Shown in pieces: positions 30,840 through 42,829 of a stretch of 64,000 nucleotides of DNA (position 1 is its first letter; the number at the start of each line of letters is the position of its first letter). The stretch covers positions 65,135,867-65,199,866 of the forward strand of contig OX638133.1 of the NCBI GenBank assembly GCA_951804985.1, given 5' to 3'. A program made the position numbers and the translations under genes. This stretch comes from Dryomyza anilis (lineage: Eukaryota; Arthropoda; Insecta; Diptera; Dryomyzidae). A model generated the notes under the pieces. It did not search any database, was not told the DNA's origin, and was given only the letters and a program-made list of their open reading frames with translations.

Positions 30840-33800
30840 AAAGTTTCAAATGAAACCGTATTTTGAAGATGACTTCGTTGATGTCACAAAGATGGGTCCA
30901 GTGACAACTAGTGAAAATTTTGAAGCACTAAATGTTCAATGGAAAAAGACTGATGCATAGGCGCGTCGTGCAATTTGAAGGTCTTGCCACAAGCAACGTT
31001 TGCTGCAAATAATGAATAGAGACGACCAGCGAATATATTATTTTTATAACAAAAAATTTATAGTTTTCAGAAGAATTCCTGTGACGACATAGCGAAGTTT
31101 TTTCAAAATGAATGGAAATTGTTCAACAAATGAAGGATCAAAATGAGTCTGTCTTTGATTCAATGATCATGACAAAAAAATATTGATGTCGTTACCAGCA
31201 GAATTTAATCACTTTCAAAGTGCCTCGGAATCAACTAATGCGGGTGAGCAGACTATGGCAAATCTTCGCACACGACTTATGGCGGAAGAGCTACGGCTAG
31301 TGGCGGAAAGTTAAGACGGAAAGTGTGGAATCGCTGGTGGTTAAATGGAATTTTGCCAAGAAACCTTTTCCGAAGAAGGACAATGCATCACGCTAGTAGC
31401 GCAATCAACTGAGAAAGTAAACATTGTATGGCATAAAACTGTATGAACTTCGTGTAGCTACTGTAAGAGTAGGTCTTTATAAGTCCTATTAAATTCACGT
31501 GTAAAGATTTATTGAATTAATAATACAACTCGTATACAGTGACTTCTGTGGTAGAGACTACCCAACTTTAATACAGGTATCACGATGATTACATGCCTGC
31601 CTTCTATGCACGAGGATGCGGTTTGGAATCCTGCCTGCGGCAATATTTTTTTTATTTTTTTATTTTAATTTTTTTTTATTTATATATATTATTATTATTA
31701 TCATATAATTCATCATTGTGATATTTTAACATTATAATATTGCAATTTAATAATTAATTCACCAATATAAACGTTTGATTATTATACATCAATGCACAAC
31801 ACAATGCACAATATTAATGAACAGTGGTCGAGTGGAAGTGTACTGGCTTTGCAATCTGAAGGAAGAGTGTTCAATTCACCGCCCGGGCTTGGTGAAATAA
31901 AATTCATGTTTTTTCAATTATAAATAATCTAATTAAATAGTATAAATAAGTTTATATATAAATTCAGTTCAACAAAACTATATAAAAAATAATATTATTT
32001 AAACAAACATATATATAATTATTTTTGTATTAATTGTATTGTATAATACTTGTAATAAGCTACTATAACCTTTTTAGAGTAATCAAATAGCATTTACACG
32101 ACATCTACATAGCTATTATATAGACATATGCTGTATAGACATAAGACCCTTGAACTATATAGAAGCCGTATAAGTACTTTAAGAGATTTTATACAGTAAA
32201 ATTACTGAACAAAAATGTCGTGAATAGCTTTACACCACATTTATATATGAGATTGTGATACTTGGGCCAATCGCTCTAATATTCCAAAATATGAAAAGTT
32301 TAAAGGGACATGCTATTTTAATGGTGAACGAGGTTACTGTAAGCGTGACTGTCCACGAAGAAAAAATAAGTCAAAGGCAAAAGCAAGAATCAGGTTTCAT
32401 CAGCGGTAGAGGACAAAGATGTCTGGGTTTTGGATTCTTTAATGGTCATGAATGGACTAAAAAGCGCATTACTGAGGTTTTATACGTACCGGAGATTAAG
32501 TTCAATTTGTATTCATTAAGAAACGCCATGGATCTTGGGTACCTGTTACGATTGGATAACAAGTTGCTGGATGGTACTGATTTTTTTGCAGTCGGAATCC
32601 GGCATGAACAATATTTTCGGATGTTATTTAGGGTTGTGGAATCAACGCAAAAGACTGGGGCCATTTTAAAGGTAGCAAGCAAAAAGGTTTCGCTTCGTAT
32701 TTTGACAAGATTTTTTGGGCAGAAGCTATAAACGTTGAAGTACATGTTTTAAATAGAACAGGAACGAGCAACGTTGTAGGCAATCACCATATGAGCTATG
32801 GTGCAAGTAAACAACCATTGCGCATCTGCAGATTTTTGGATCCGATGTTTCAGTGCATGTTCTAAAACTAAAGCAGCTTAAATTTGATCCCAAAGCAACA
32901 AAATGTATGTTTATTGAATACGACAACAATTCGAAGAGGTATAGAGTGTGGAACCCTGAAGTGAAACACATCGAAATAATGCGTGATACAGTTTTTTTAA
33001 ACGAAAATTCGATGGCAGTACTTGATGTTGGGGAAATCGAAGAAAGTGAAGACGAGGTACAAGTTTAAGGTAAGTTAGATGAAAGTGATGCTGAATCGCA
33101 GAAAGTTGGTGCTGAGCTAGAGGTAACACCGGAGGACAAAATCTTTTACGAGAACGATATCGCAGTATAACATCACGTCGAAGCTTATAATACGATGACA
33201 CTACGGACCACGTGGCGATGTTGGCAGTCAACGATGAACCTTTTATACGCGGCTTTACACAGCCGTACGGCATCGAGATGAAAACGTTTATATGCGGCAG
33301 CCAAATGAATGAGAGCGATAAGGTGTGCAAGTTGTTTAAATGTCTATACGGCCTCTAGCAGGCGTCACGCTGCTGGAACGAAAAGTTTTCTTCTTTATAT
33401 CAAAATTTAATTTCATTGCAAGTGTATCTGACCCTTGTGTTTTCGTTCGCAATGATGATGATGGAATGGGTATTTTAGCCACTGCGGAGAACGAAGAAGT
33501 ATTATGCAAATAATTGATAACCTCCGAGACGAGTTAGAAATTAAAGTTTACGTCATGTTTCCTAGGACTCGAGACCAAGCAGCAATCGAACGGCTCAATT
33601 AATGTGAACCAGCAAGCATATGCAGAGAAGATACATCATCGTTTTGGCATGGAAAATTGCAATGCGGTAACAACATCACAGAATTTAAGCGATTTAAAAG
33701 CAAAAGATAAAATAAATTTTTCATATTGTGAAGCAGTAAGCAGTTTAATGTATTTAGATCTGGGGACACGACCTGATATCATTTTTGCAGTAGAAAATGT

Positions 33801-33880
33801 CAGCAGAGGCGCACGTCAATGAAGAAAACGCATTCTGAAATACATAAAGGGATCGTCATGCGTCATGACCACCGACTTGG
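30840..33880 (+). pseudogene. Degenerate Ty1/copia retrotransposon
   Basis: Parts in order: gag (30853-31330, SENFEALNVQWKKTDA and SLPAEFNHFQSASESTNAGE); half of the zinc knuckle (YCKRDCPRR, about 32335); protease/linker end (VLYVPEIKFNLYSLR, about 32479); integrase C-terminal part (WAEAINVEVHVLNRTGTS at about 32715, FDPKATKCMFIEYD, then a C-terminal frame to 33068); RT (LFKCLYG near 33334, NQQAYAEKIHHRFGM near 33607, SLMYLDLGTRPDI near 33745, then ILKYIKGSS). The integrase catalytic core and the YVDD site of RT are missing; an 800-bp AT-rich insert separates gag from the knuckle. No LTRs are visible. Many stops: dead. Confidence 0.85.
31430..32230. other. AT-rich insertion within the copia remnant, with a tRNA-like piece
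   Basis: Separates the gag and zinc-knuckle parts. At 31824-31900 a segment (cagtggtcgagtggaagtgt, then gagtgttcaattcacc) has weak A-box and B-box matches at tRNA-like spacing, suggesting a SINE or tRNA pseudogene. The flanks are low-complexity AT sequence with (ATT)n near 31690-31700. Confidence 0.4.
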
Positions 33881-34004
33881 AGGTTGCACCGATGTGCACC
33901 GATTTTGAGGTCGCCCCAAACGAATTAAGAGGTTTTTGCAACTTCTATACGAATTATTCGGTAGGGCAATTTTGTTGTTACCGCAACAAATCTGATCGCG
34001 ACGA

Positions 34005-34150
34005 AGAAGATTATTAATCAGAAATATTGATTAATCATAATTATGATTAATCAATTAATCAGAATGTTCGGAATAATTGATTAATCAATGTTCTGATTAA
34101 TCGAAAATCTTGATAAATCAATTCATCAGACATTGATTAATCAAACGAGT
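34005..34150. repeat. Cluster of TGATTAATCA palindromes
   Basis: The self-complementary word TGATTAATCA or close variants (GATTAATCA, TGATTAATCG, TTAATCAG) occur about eight times in 145 bases. Many are spaced by 10-25 bases. It lies just after the copia remnant and does not belong to it. It is a simple palindromic repeat; it may also be a cluster of homeodomain-type TAAT sites, but nothing else supports regulation. Confidence 0.7.
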
Positions 34151-34159
34151 TCATTAATA

Positions 34160-35640
34160 GCACAGCCCCCACAACCCACAGCCCAGGATTGTTGATGCTA
34201 CTTAGAATATTCTGGAAAACTTATATAGTAAAGTTCAGAACTGTGAAATATTAAATATTTTTTAGATTTAATTCTTTTGAAAATCGAATGGTATGATGTT
34301 ATTTCTTGATTTCACTTCAATTAATGTTTGGAAAAAAAAAACAAATTAAAATTCATTTTGAACAAATAGATTGCAAATAGTTTTTTTTAATCTTTAAATA
34401 ATTTTAGTTTGTTTTTTTTTGATTTTGTTAACATATTTTTAGAATTAAATCAATAAAGTGCAACACTATTTTAAAATCATTGTTGGAATCATGTGCAGAG
34501 TGAAGCAAATAATTTGAGTTCTCAAAATATCATGCTATGAATCGAATCACAATATCTTGCATTCAATTTCTATTTGGTGGTTTCAGTCTTTAGTTTATAG
34601 ACTTGGGATTGAATCACAAAAAATTGGCAATCGCTTTTTAATGCAAAAGATTCAATCCCAAAAAAACACAATCATTTTCAAGTCATATGATTGCTACACA
34701 AACAACTCAAAATAATAGATGATTTTGAGTTTTTTTTTTAATTAATTTTCAAAATTTTCAAAGAAAAGGTTTGAATTTTACGTTAATAGCCGTATTCTGA
34801 CATTTTCATGAAAAAGTCTAGTCATTGAAATGTTGTCATGCACCGTGTCATGCCTTTATTATAAATTATTGTTACTGAATTCTACTTTAAACGTGACAAA
34901 TTGAAACTCAACTCAGTGGTGAAAAGCTCTTTTCAATATTAACTGTCAAAAAAATTAAAAGTTTAAAAATTAAAATTCAAATGTAAACAATTTTTAAATT
35001 TAAATATTCGAACGTATTTCACGTGATAATTCCGCATTATTTGCAACAAAAGTGATTTACGCGACGTGCACTATGTTAATAGTGGGTTTTGTGCGTTTTT
35101 GCAAATATAATTACAATTGGGTAAAAATTTCAATTCCAAATATATAAGACTAAGTTTTCCATCTGAAAGTCGCAGAAAATCTTACCGCGACAAAAATCCG
35201 TTTATATATTTGCATCTCAAAGTGTAGATATAGTGCAATTCAAAATAGTACATAACTAAAAACTAGTAAAAAACACATATTGTTAAGAATAAACTTTTTG
35301 TCATTTTCTCTTTAGGTAGTAACAAATTTCATAACAATTGTCATTGTTTTTTTCGTCACTTTGCTGCTAGAATACCATTTCGTGACAATTGTCACTCACC
35401 TCATTTTAGTCATTGTCATTGCTCGTTAAAATATAACTATAATAGCCAGATATTGTATCTCGATAATAGACGTAAGTAGTCACTCACGTCCGTGTGACTG
35501 ACTTTTTGTATTTTGTAAAGCGTAAAACAACTGTCAAACAGACGCATGTGACAACGTAACGAAAAATGTTGAATTTTGAAAAAGCTAACGCGCGAAATGA
35601 ACTGTCAAAGTAGGCGGTATGTTTTTACTCTATTGTGTTT
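34160..35640. other. AT-rich sequence upstream of the Harbinger accessory ORF
   Basis: No gene recognised. The left terminus of the PIF/Harbinger element presumably lies in or before this stretch, but I could not find a matching inverted end near 40750-41014. Confidence 0.4.
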
Positions 35641-35668
35641 TGCGTTGGAGATAGACGGTGAGCTAAAA

Positions 35669-36162
35669 ATGAGTTCTTCGCAAAGGAAATGGTAAATATT
35701 ACATTTTTTGTATGTACCAACAGTTTTATTAGGCATATATATCATTTTAGTGTAAAAAAAACTACTAACGAATCTCCGCTGCTACAAGAGTGTTCGGCCG
35801 CGACAAAGCAGCAATGTCCATCTACAGAAGCACACACTGACACATTATCCACTGCATAAGCAACAGGAGCATCCACATCATCTGCAGCAATAGCATCATC
35901 TGTGTAGCCAACAACACCAACTACGAAAAGTTTAGCGCCTTGGAGGACACCGGGAAGCCGCAAACGACGATGCGATGAAACTACCTTGTTGCTTCGTGAA
36001 CAGGTGGAAAATCAGAAGAAAATGATTGAAGTGTTAACTCGACAAGCCAACGCAGCTGAAAGACAGGCTACTGCAGCTGAAAGACACACTACTGCAGCCG
36101 AGCAACAAGTTGAGGCTACAAAAGCATTGCTAAATGTCTTAATTGACCACAATTTCAATTGA
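35669..36162 (+). pseudogene. PIF/Harbinger accessory (Myb/SANT-like) protein, C-terminal remnant
   Basis: A start at 35669 reads MSSSQRK and meets a donor-like gtaaat; an acceptor-like ttttag at 35750 leads into VKKTTNESPLLQECSAATK. Stops occur at 35857 and 35905. The C-terminal part, 35908-36162, reads ETTLLLREQVENQKKMIEVL and then an Ala/Glu-rich helical run (ANAAERQATAAER, TTAAEQQVEAT), i.e. a coiled-coil tail typical of the second protein of PIF/Harbinger elements. The N-terminal Myb/SANT DNA-binding domain is missing. It faces the transposase remnant, which lies on the other strand. The accessory role is inferred from this pairing. Confidence 0.6.
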
Positions 36163-36466
36163 TCTAAAAACATATTTTAAAACGAATATTGAAAGTGCCT
36201 ATTTATATAATAATGAGACTGTTCTGATATTTTTTTTAAAGTTTTTTATGTTTTTTTTTTTTTCGTTTTTTACTTATAAGAAAACTTAAGTACACATTTT
36301 AAATTTAAAAATAAATGAATTTAAATATATTAATTTTTTTTTCCATCACCGTAGAGTGTCAGCAACTCGCTGTCTGATATTTACAGCAACTGATGACTCC
36401 TCAGCACTGGATTTCAGAATCAACTGCAGTTGTTGGCTGTAGGCTTGTTGCGGAGTCGCACTCACT

Positions 36467-37085
36467 TTAATAAAAAATGCAACAGTTGTGTAATGCACAA
36501 CAGACATTTAAAATTTGGGTTGCTTTGGCTGGTGAGTAGTGCAAACCTCGTTCTCCAATTATGCATCGAAACCTATTTTTTAGCACACCAAAACTTTTTT
36601 GGTTTTACGCTTGTCGGGTTTCGAAATGGAGTCTATAAATATGGAAGTAGCTGGGAGTCACCTGCAATTAAAAATCTGTATATAATCTTTAAAATACATG
36701 AATGTTAAGTTTTCTGCTTACCAAGTATTTCGTTTTCCCTCAGAAAATTTGGACCTAAAATAGTTGTCCACTAAACTGGACTGCCACACGAACGAATCAT
36801 GATTGGCTCCTGGATGTCTCGCGTCAATGAAACGTTTGATAAGGTTATCATCACAAATCTGAAAATAAAATCGAATTAAACCGTAATTAGAATACAAAAT
36901 AGGATGAACTTACTGCCATTGCATTGATGCTATAATAACCTTTGCGATTGTCGTACAAATGCTTCAAATGTTCGTCTGGACATTTGATACGTATATGCGT
37001 CCCATCGACTCAGCCAAGTACACCCGGTAAGCCGAACTTTGCATAAAAGGAAGATTTCATGGCAGTTTCTTTCTGTTCCCGCCCA
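36467..37085 (-). pseudogene. PIF/Harbinger transposase, C-terminal exons
   Basis: On the reverse strand, 37085-36914 reads SSFYAKFGLPGVLG, a stop where a cysteine is expected, VDGTHIRIKCPDEHLKHLYD and NRKGYYSINAMA, then a GTAAGT donor. After the intron, exon 36858-36722 reads ICDDNLIKRFIDARHPGANH and DSFVWQSS, then GTAAG. A further exon from 36661 down has GDSQLLPYL and, after a frameshift, GLHYSPAKATQILNVCCALH, ending at 36467. These are the DDE-domain motifs of HARBI1-like transposases (first Asp in VDGTHI, second in ICDD). Stop and frameshift show that it is dead. Confidence 0.88.
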
Positions 37086-37224
37086 TAAAAAGCGCACTTT
37101 TGAATTTTTCAAACAAATTTTCAAAAAAACACAACATGAAAAAATGCGCCTAATATTCAGAATTTTGCGCCTTTTTAAATGAGTTTCCATAGAGTAAGGC
37201 GAAAAATTAGCAAAAAATCATAAA

Positions 37225-37665
37225 ATTGCCAATTTTGCACCTCTACAGAAGGGCGCAAAATATAGAGAAAGGCGCAAAATTTTCAAAAAAGCATAAAATT
37301 GCAAATGGGCCTTATTTACAAAATGTTTGCGCCTCTATAGAAGGGTCAAAATATAGAGAAAGGCGCAAAATTATCAAAAGGCATAAAATTGCAAATGCGC
37401 CAAATTTACAAAATTTTTGCGCCTCTATAGAAACGCGCAAAATATAGAGAAAGGCGCAAAATTTTCAAAAAAGCATAAAATTTCAAATGCGTATTATTTA
37501 CAAAATGTTTGCGCCTCTATAGAAGGGCGCAAAATATACAGAATGGCGCAAAATTTTCTAAAAAGCATAAAATTTCAAATGCACCTTATTACAAAATGTT
37601 TGCGCCACTATAGAAGGGCTTTTAAAAAGATCGCAAAATATAGAAAAAGGCGCCAAATTTTCAAA
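37225..37665 (+). repeat. 91-92-bp tandem array with gcgcaaaat motif
   Basis: About five units, anchors at 37251, 37343, 37433, 37525 and 37615. Each carries gcctctatagaagggcgc, aaatatagagaaaggcgc and ttcaaaaaagcataaaatt. The word gcgcaaaat also marks the termini of the hAT-like element next to it (40206-40325 and 41040-41120), which suggests that the array belongs to that element. The open frames 37226-37447 and 37417-37794 follow from the array and have no domain. Confidence 0.85.
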
Positions 37666-38149
37666 AAAAACACAATTAATTTACAGAGTAAATATGCGTC
37701 ATATTCATTTTTTGTTTGTTTTGATAATTTTGCGCTTATAAAGACGATAAAATACTGTAAGTTATGCGCTGTTTTAATTTTGATTGTTATTTGAATAATT
37801 TACGCCTTTTTGAGCTTTTCTCTCTACATTGAGCCTTTGTGTAAAAATTACTAACTATTTCCAGATTACTAATATTCTGTAAATTACCTTTTTAATTGTT
37901 CGCCTTTTTTTAAATTTTTCGACTTAAAAAAAACTTTTTGACATTTTAATCTTCGTTAAAATTGCCCAAAATATCGGGTAACTTTTATTTTAAAGTTGAC
38001 TTTAAATTGTCTACGAATATGCGCCATTGTATTTTGACAAAGATTCTGAAGAATACACAATTCGAGTTTTAAGTGTTTTGAGATCTATATCAAAACGTCC
38101 CAAAACAAAAATTTTAGGCAATGTGGAGCCAGTTTAGAAACATATTTTC

Positions 38150-40325
38150 GACATATTTTAAAAAGAGATAGGCGAAGTTTGTATCACAAGCTGTCTGCCC
38201 GAACTGTCCGATCCCAAAATATGCCGTGAATCTGTCATTAAAATTCCACAAAATTTTACAACCTGCTATACACTTCCCAAAATATTCCATTTATCTGTGT
38301 GTTGGCTGGAAATATGCCCTAAATATTCCTGAAAAATGACATAAATTTTGTCTCGGGGTATCAATATTAAATCGAATTTAAACATTATAGACGCATAACC
38401 ATAGACAATTTTAAACAACTTTAATAATTCGACTTAAAAAAATGTCGACTTTTTTAGAATTTTTGTATAGAATAAATTGTCAATTAGATGATTTTGAATT
38501 TAGTTTTTAAAAAATATACATATTTTTTTTGTATATCTTCGTTGTGCAAATATAAGTCCAAATACCATTTATGTAAGTTTGATAAAAGTTCGACAATTCA
38601 TAGTTTAAGATGTGTTGGTGTATTTTTCATAATTACAAATCAATTATTCACAAAATATAGTTTTTAAGTATGTCCATTCGGCACTGCGCTAAAAGGTTAT
38701 GATTGTTTCAAATTATAATTGAAGAAGTTATTAACAAAAAATACGATATTGAAACAACATTTATTTGATGACTTTTAGTTTTATAACGACGATTTATAAT
38801 CTGATTTTTACGTTTTTAGTATTTTTGAAATTAAAAAAAAACTGTTGTAAATTAATTGAGTAATTAGTGAAATAACTATTACCTTTTAATTCTTGAATAA
38901 ATGGTACAAAAAACTAGGTTAAATATCAAACTTAAGTTTGGTACAATTGGTACAAATGTTATACTTTAAAAAAAATCAAATTCAAATATTTTTGGTTTTC
39001 GAAATATGCTGACTTGTTAATTGAAAATAATCATTAAAAATACATTGTGTATATCTGAAGTAGTTTTCCAACGAGATGTCGGTACTGATCACCTTTAATA
39101 TAATACACAAATTGACTTTTGTTGCCAAAGGATACTGAGATATGTACAGCTTCGTAAAATCAGAGACCAAAAATATATTTTTTTTAAATTTATATGTAAA
39201 AAGTCATTTTAAGAAATGATGGCATTGTAAAATAAAGGATACCATTAGATAACATTCGATGAACATTTTTAATTTATGGTCTTATTTTTATTATAGGAAT
39301 GTTAAATTTTAAAATATTTTTTAATAATTATATTTGAGAAATATAAATAAAAGTTAATATTATTAAAGTTAAAAATAATTATTTTTGATAAATGCTTTCA
39401 AAATTCAAATATAATTTTTATTTTAGATACATATTTATTAAAATCAAAATTCATTATTATTTTTGATATATTTGTGGAAAAAAAGTCGTTACTCCTACCA
39501 AAAAATCTCCAAACAAACAAACAAATTGGCTGAACTTTAGATAACCGGATGAAGTGAAAAATTTTTTCTTCATACTATCGGACTTGTGGTACCCCAGATA
39601 AATCGAAACCTTATACACCTACCTATATGAACATGTATGTACTGAAATGAAAGATATTGATCTCACGATTAATATGTTATTATGTTCATGATCCGATAAC
39701 CCCAGTAACCTCAGGACCTTTTTTAGTTTTAACAACTTCATTTTATACATGAATAATATATATTTACAAGTGTGGGTACCCAAACGAAAAGAAATTTAAT
39801 CAGGAGTCTGTTATACACTTTTGTATTTATGTTTTAAAAATATAAAATTTAATATTTTATAAAAAAAAAAATTATTAAAAAAGCGTTTCAGCGTTACCTA
39901 TTCATTTCAAATTAAATATTTTTCTCAACAATCAGCATTTCATTTTAATTTTATTTTTTACATAATTACAAATCCTAATCGCTATGGTTATCAGATCATA
40001 AAAATAACCATATAATTACAAATGTGGCATGATTACCTTTCATTTGAGTACCTATATGATCAAATATGTAGATGCACCGGATATCGTTTTTTCTAGGGTA
40101 CCACAGATCCGACTTCACCCTATTTTTTTTGTTTTTTAAGCAAATAAATCGGTTGATTTAAAGAAAAAAAGTTGCTTTAAAGAAGTACAGTTGTATAAAA
40201 TATAAAGTACAGAATATATAAAAAAGGGCGCAAAATAAATTTTTGGGGCGCATTTTAGAAAAAAAATGGAAAAAGGCGCAAAAAAATCAATCGCCCCCCA
40301 AATCATACTTCTGGATCCGCCCGTG
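38150..40325 (-). mobile_element. hAT-like element, left copy (inverted arm of the large palindrome)
   Basis: Ends at 40325; read inward on the reverse strand it starts CACGGGCGGATCCAGAAGTA, then a G-run and gattgatttttttgcgcc. Through 38150 it follows, in reverse complement, the copy that starts at 41015: the pieces near gatccgataaccccagtaac (39690), gttgccaaaggatactgaga (39122) and ccgaactgtccgatccc (38205) all recur in the right arm. The start resembles CAGGGGCGGATC-type termini of hAT non-autonomous elements in insects. No transposase is visible. Its far end probably lies near 37085. Confidence 0.75.
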
Positions 40326-40725
40326 TCAAGACACTCCGCAATGACGATTGATATTTTGCTTTGTGACATACAGGTCATTGCTTCATATCCTACCGCTTTC
40401 TGTTAACTCGCTGCTGCTAGAAATCTTAAGAAGGCGGACAATTTATAATTGGTGGAATTGAAGTTGACATGTATGTCTGCTGCTGTTTTGGAGCGATTTC
40501 ATCCAGAATGTAATTGAACACTTCCTTGTTCATTCTAAAATTCCTAAAAAATCTAGAAATAAAAACTATATAATAATGCATTTGAAATGTATGTCTTGTA
40601 AACTTACTCTGCACTGGGAAACTCCAGTACATTTGAGTTGTCTCTCAAAATTCGTCTGCATGCTCATTGATTTCATCATCAGAGTCACTGCTGGGCACTT
40701 CAACGAAGGCAACCGATGAAAACAT
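40326..40725 (-). pseudogene. PIF/Harbinger transposase, N-terminal exons
   Basis: From 40725 down: MFSSVAFVEVPSSDSDDEIN, a GTAAGT donor at 40607, an acceptor near 40554, then FRNFRMNKEVFNYILDE and, after shifts, MTCMSQSKISIVIAECLDT ending at the boundary of an inserted element (40325). The next part of the protein is found at 37085, so a 3.2-kb insertion splits the gene and roughly 20 residues are lost. FRNFR and the MS-SK-I-V-I segment match the N-terminal helix-turn-helix region of HARBI1-type proteins. Confidence 0.85.
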
Positions 40726-41468
40726 ATTTATTTTATATACAAAACTATATTTGTTGAAACTTCACAATTTATTTTAATTCGTTTGTTTACTTCAAACAGC
40801 TGATTTTGACAATAGATTATACGTTGCCATATCTAATAAATTTTGGAAAACGTATAATTTTGTATAAACAAATTTAGTTGCGTTTAGCAAAAAAATTGTT
40901 GGCGACGCAAAAAAATGACATTTATCGAGTCAACGTAAGTACTCACAACGGCAACGTAAGGCTTGACGGGCGGAATTCGTGAAGCAATGAAATACAACTT
41001 TTCACATGTGAGATCAGGGGCGGATCCAGAAGTATGATTTGGGGGGGGGGGGAGATTGATTTTTTTGCGCCTTTTTTGCAATTATTTCTAAAATGCGCCC
41101 CAAATATTTATTTTGCGCCCTTTTTATATTTTCTTATCAAATACAGTGAATAATGAATTATACACAACTGCAGTTCTTTAAACCAACTTTTTTTCTTTAA
41201 ATCAACAGTTTTATTTCCTTAAACATGAAAAAATATGCGGACGGATCTGTGATACCCTAGAAAAATCGAAATCCGGTGCACCTACATATTTGGTCATATA
41301 GGTACTCAAATGAAAGGTAATAATGCAACATTTGTAATTATATGGTCATTTTTATGATAGCGATTAGAATTTGTAAATTGTAAAAAATAAAAAAACAGCC
41401 CAACAATTAATTATAATATTTCGTTGCAAAGTTATATCGCGACATTTTTTTAGAAATAATAGTGTAAC

Positions 41469-42625
41469 CAAGGATTGAAACCGTAACCAAAACCGTTTCA
41501 TTTTTAAAACCGTTATACGAAAATCAGAAATAAACCGTTATCCAAAACCGAAATAAACAGTTTCGGTTTATACCGGTTTAAAACGGTTTTTAAAAAGGTA
41601 TAAAAAAAACAGAAAAACGTATTTTATTTTATATTGAAGATCTTAAGTACAGGGCATGTTTAAATGTCATTTAATAAAATTTGGAGTTCCCAAAATAAAA
41701 ATGTTGTACAAAAATTAAAATGTTGTTTTTTGAGAAACAATATTACCAAAAAAACGATCTTTGGTCTAAAATTGTGTTTTTTTTTTCATTAATTTGTGTA
41801 GCGGTAAATTGTTAAAAAATGATTTAGTTTTTAATGATATTGTTTTTTTTTATTTATTGTATAAGTAAAATATATAGGGAGCCTGGGGTAAAGTGGGACA
41901 AGTTTAGAAAAGTTCATTTGAATAATTATTGATTTATTTAAAAGGATCTTTTCAATATAATACCATTTAAACCGTCCTTTAATTGATTTTTGTGTGATTT
42001 TTCAAAACAGCTCAATTTTGGAAATATATGTTAAGGATAAAAGAAATATAATAAGATAATAAAAAAACAATGGTAATGCAAGAAAAAATTAGAAAAAAAC
42101 GTAAAATTATAAAATACTACTGAAGAAAATACGATATATAAAGTGCAAGTTCGACAAGTTCGAACATTTCAAGTATACAGGCAGATATTGTAGTTAAAAA
42201 TTTAATTTATGGATGGAAATTGTACAAAATTCTTCTTCTTATTTTCATGAAGTTTAAGACAATTATCGATGTATTCTTCTGCTCTTGTGTAAGGTTCGCT
42301 TCTCGGCTCACTTTTGCAATTCAGATCATATCTCAGGTGAAGTCAAAATGTTGCTTTCCATTGGCTTGTGGCCACGATAGAAATTGTTTCTTGGCGAAAT
42401 CAATTAAATAATTCATATAACATAATATTTTCACTAGAATAAAAACAAACATTGTTTAAATTACGTTTCCCACTTTACCTCAATATCACAAATTGAACAT
42501 AACTTAGCACCATATAAACAATGTTAAATTATTTGAAAAATATGGAAAAAAGAAATTTTATACAAAAACCGAAATCGTTATAAAAACTTAAAACAGAAAC
42601 CGTATTCGTATGGTTTCAATCCTTG
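41469..42625 (+). mobile_element. Non-autonomous hAT-like element, 1157 bp, 8-bp target duplication
   Basis: Begins CAAGGATTGAAACCGTAACC and ends with GGTTTCAATCCTTG, its inverse. Flanks are agtgtaac at 41461-41468 and agtgtaat at 42626-42633, an 8-bp target duplication with one mismatch, the size typical of hAT elements. The other palindrome arm has no counterpart, so the insertion came after the arms formed. The interior is AT-rich, without a transposase, and holds a second nested pair of inverted ends. Confidence 0.88.
41884..42483 (+). mobile_element. Possible nested TIR element with GGGGTAAAGTGGGA ends
   Basis: CTGGGGTAAAGTGGGACAAG near 41884 is matched in reverse by ttcccactttacctca near 42466-42483. 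The pair lies wholly inside the hAT-like element at 41469-42625. A short reading frame at 42220-42411 has no recognisable domain. I cannot fix a target duplication, so the boundaries are tentative. Confidence 0.5.
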
Positions 42626-42829
42626 AGTGTAATTAGTGTATTATAGACTCCTGATTAAATTTCTTTTCGTTTGCCTACCCACACTTGTTTCGTGTATAAA
42701 ATGAACTCAGTTGTTAAAACTAAAAAGGGTCCTGAGGTTACTGGGGTTATCGGACCATTAACATAATAACATATTAATCGTGAGATCAATATCTTTCATT
42801 TCAGTAAATACATGTTCATTAGACTGATT

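Noticed and set aside
41040..41053. G-run as a regulatory quadruplex
   Set aside because: A single run of about 13 G at the element end is more simply a length-variable homopolymer, also prone to sequencing error; the other copy has only six.
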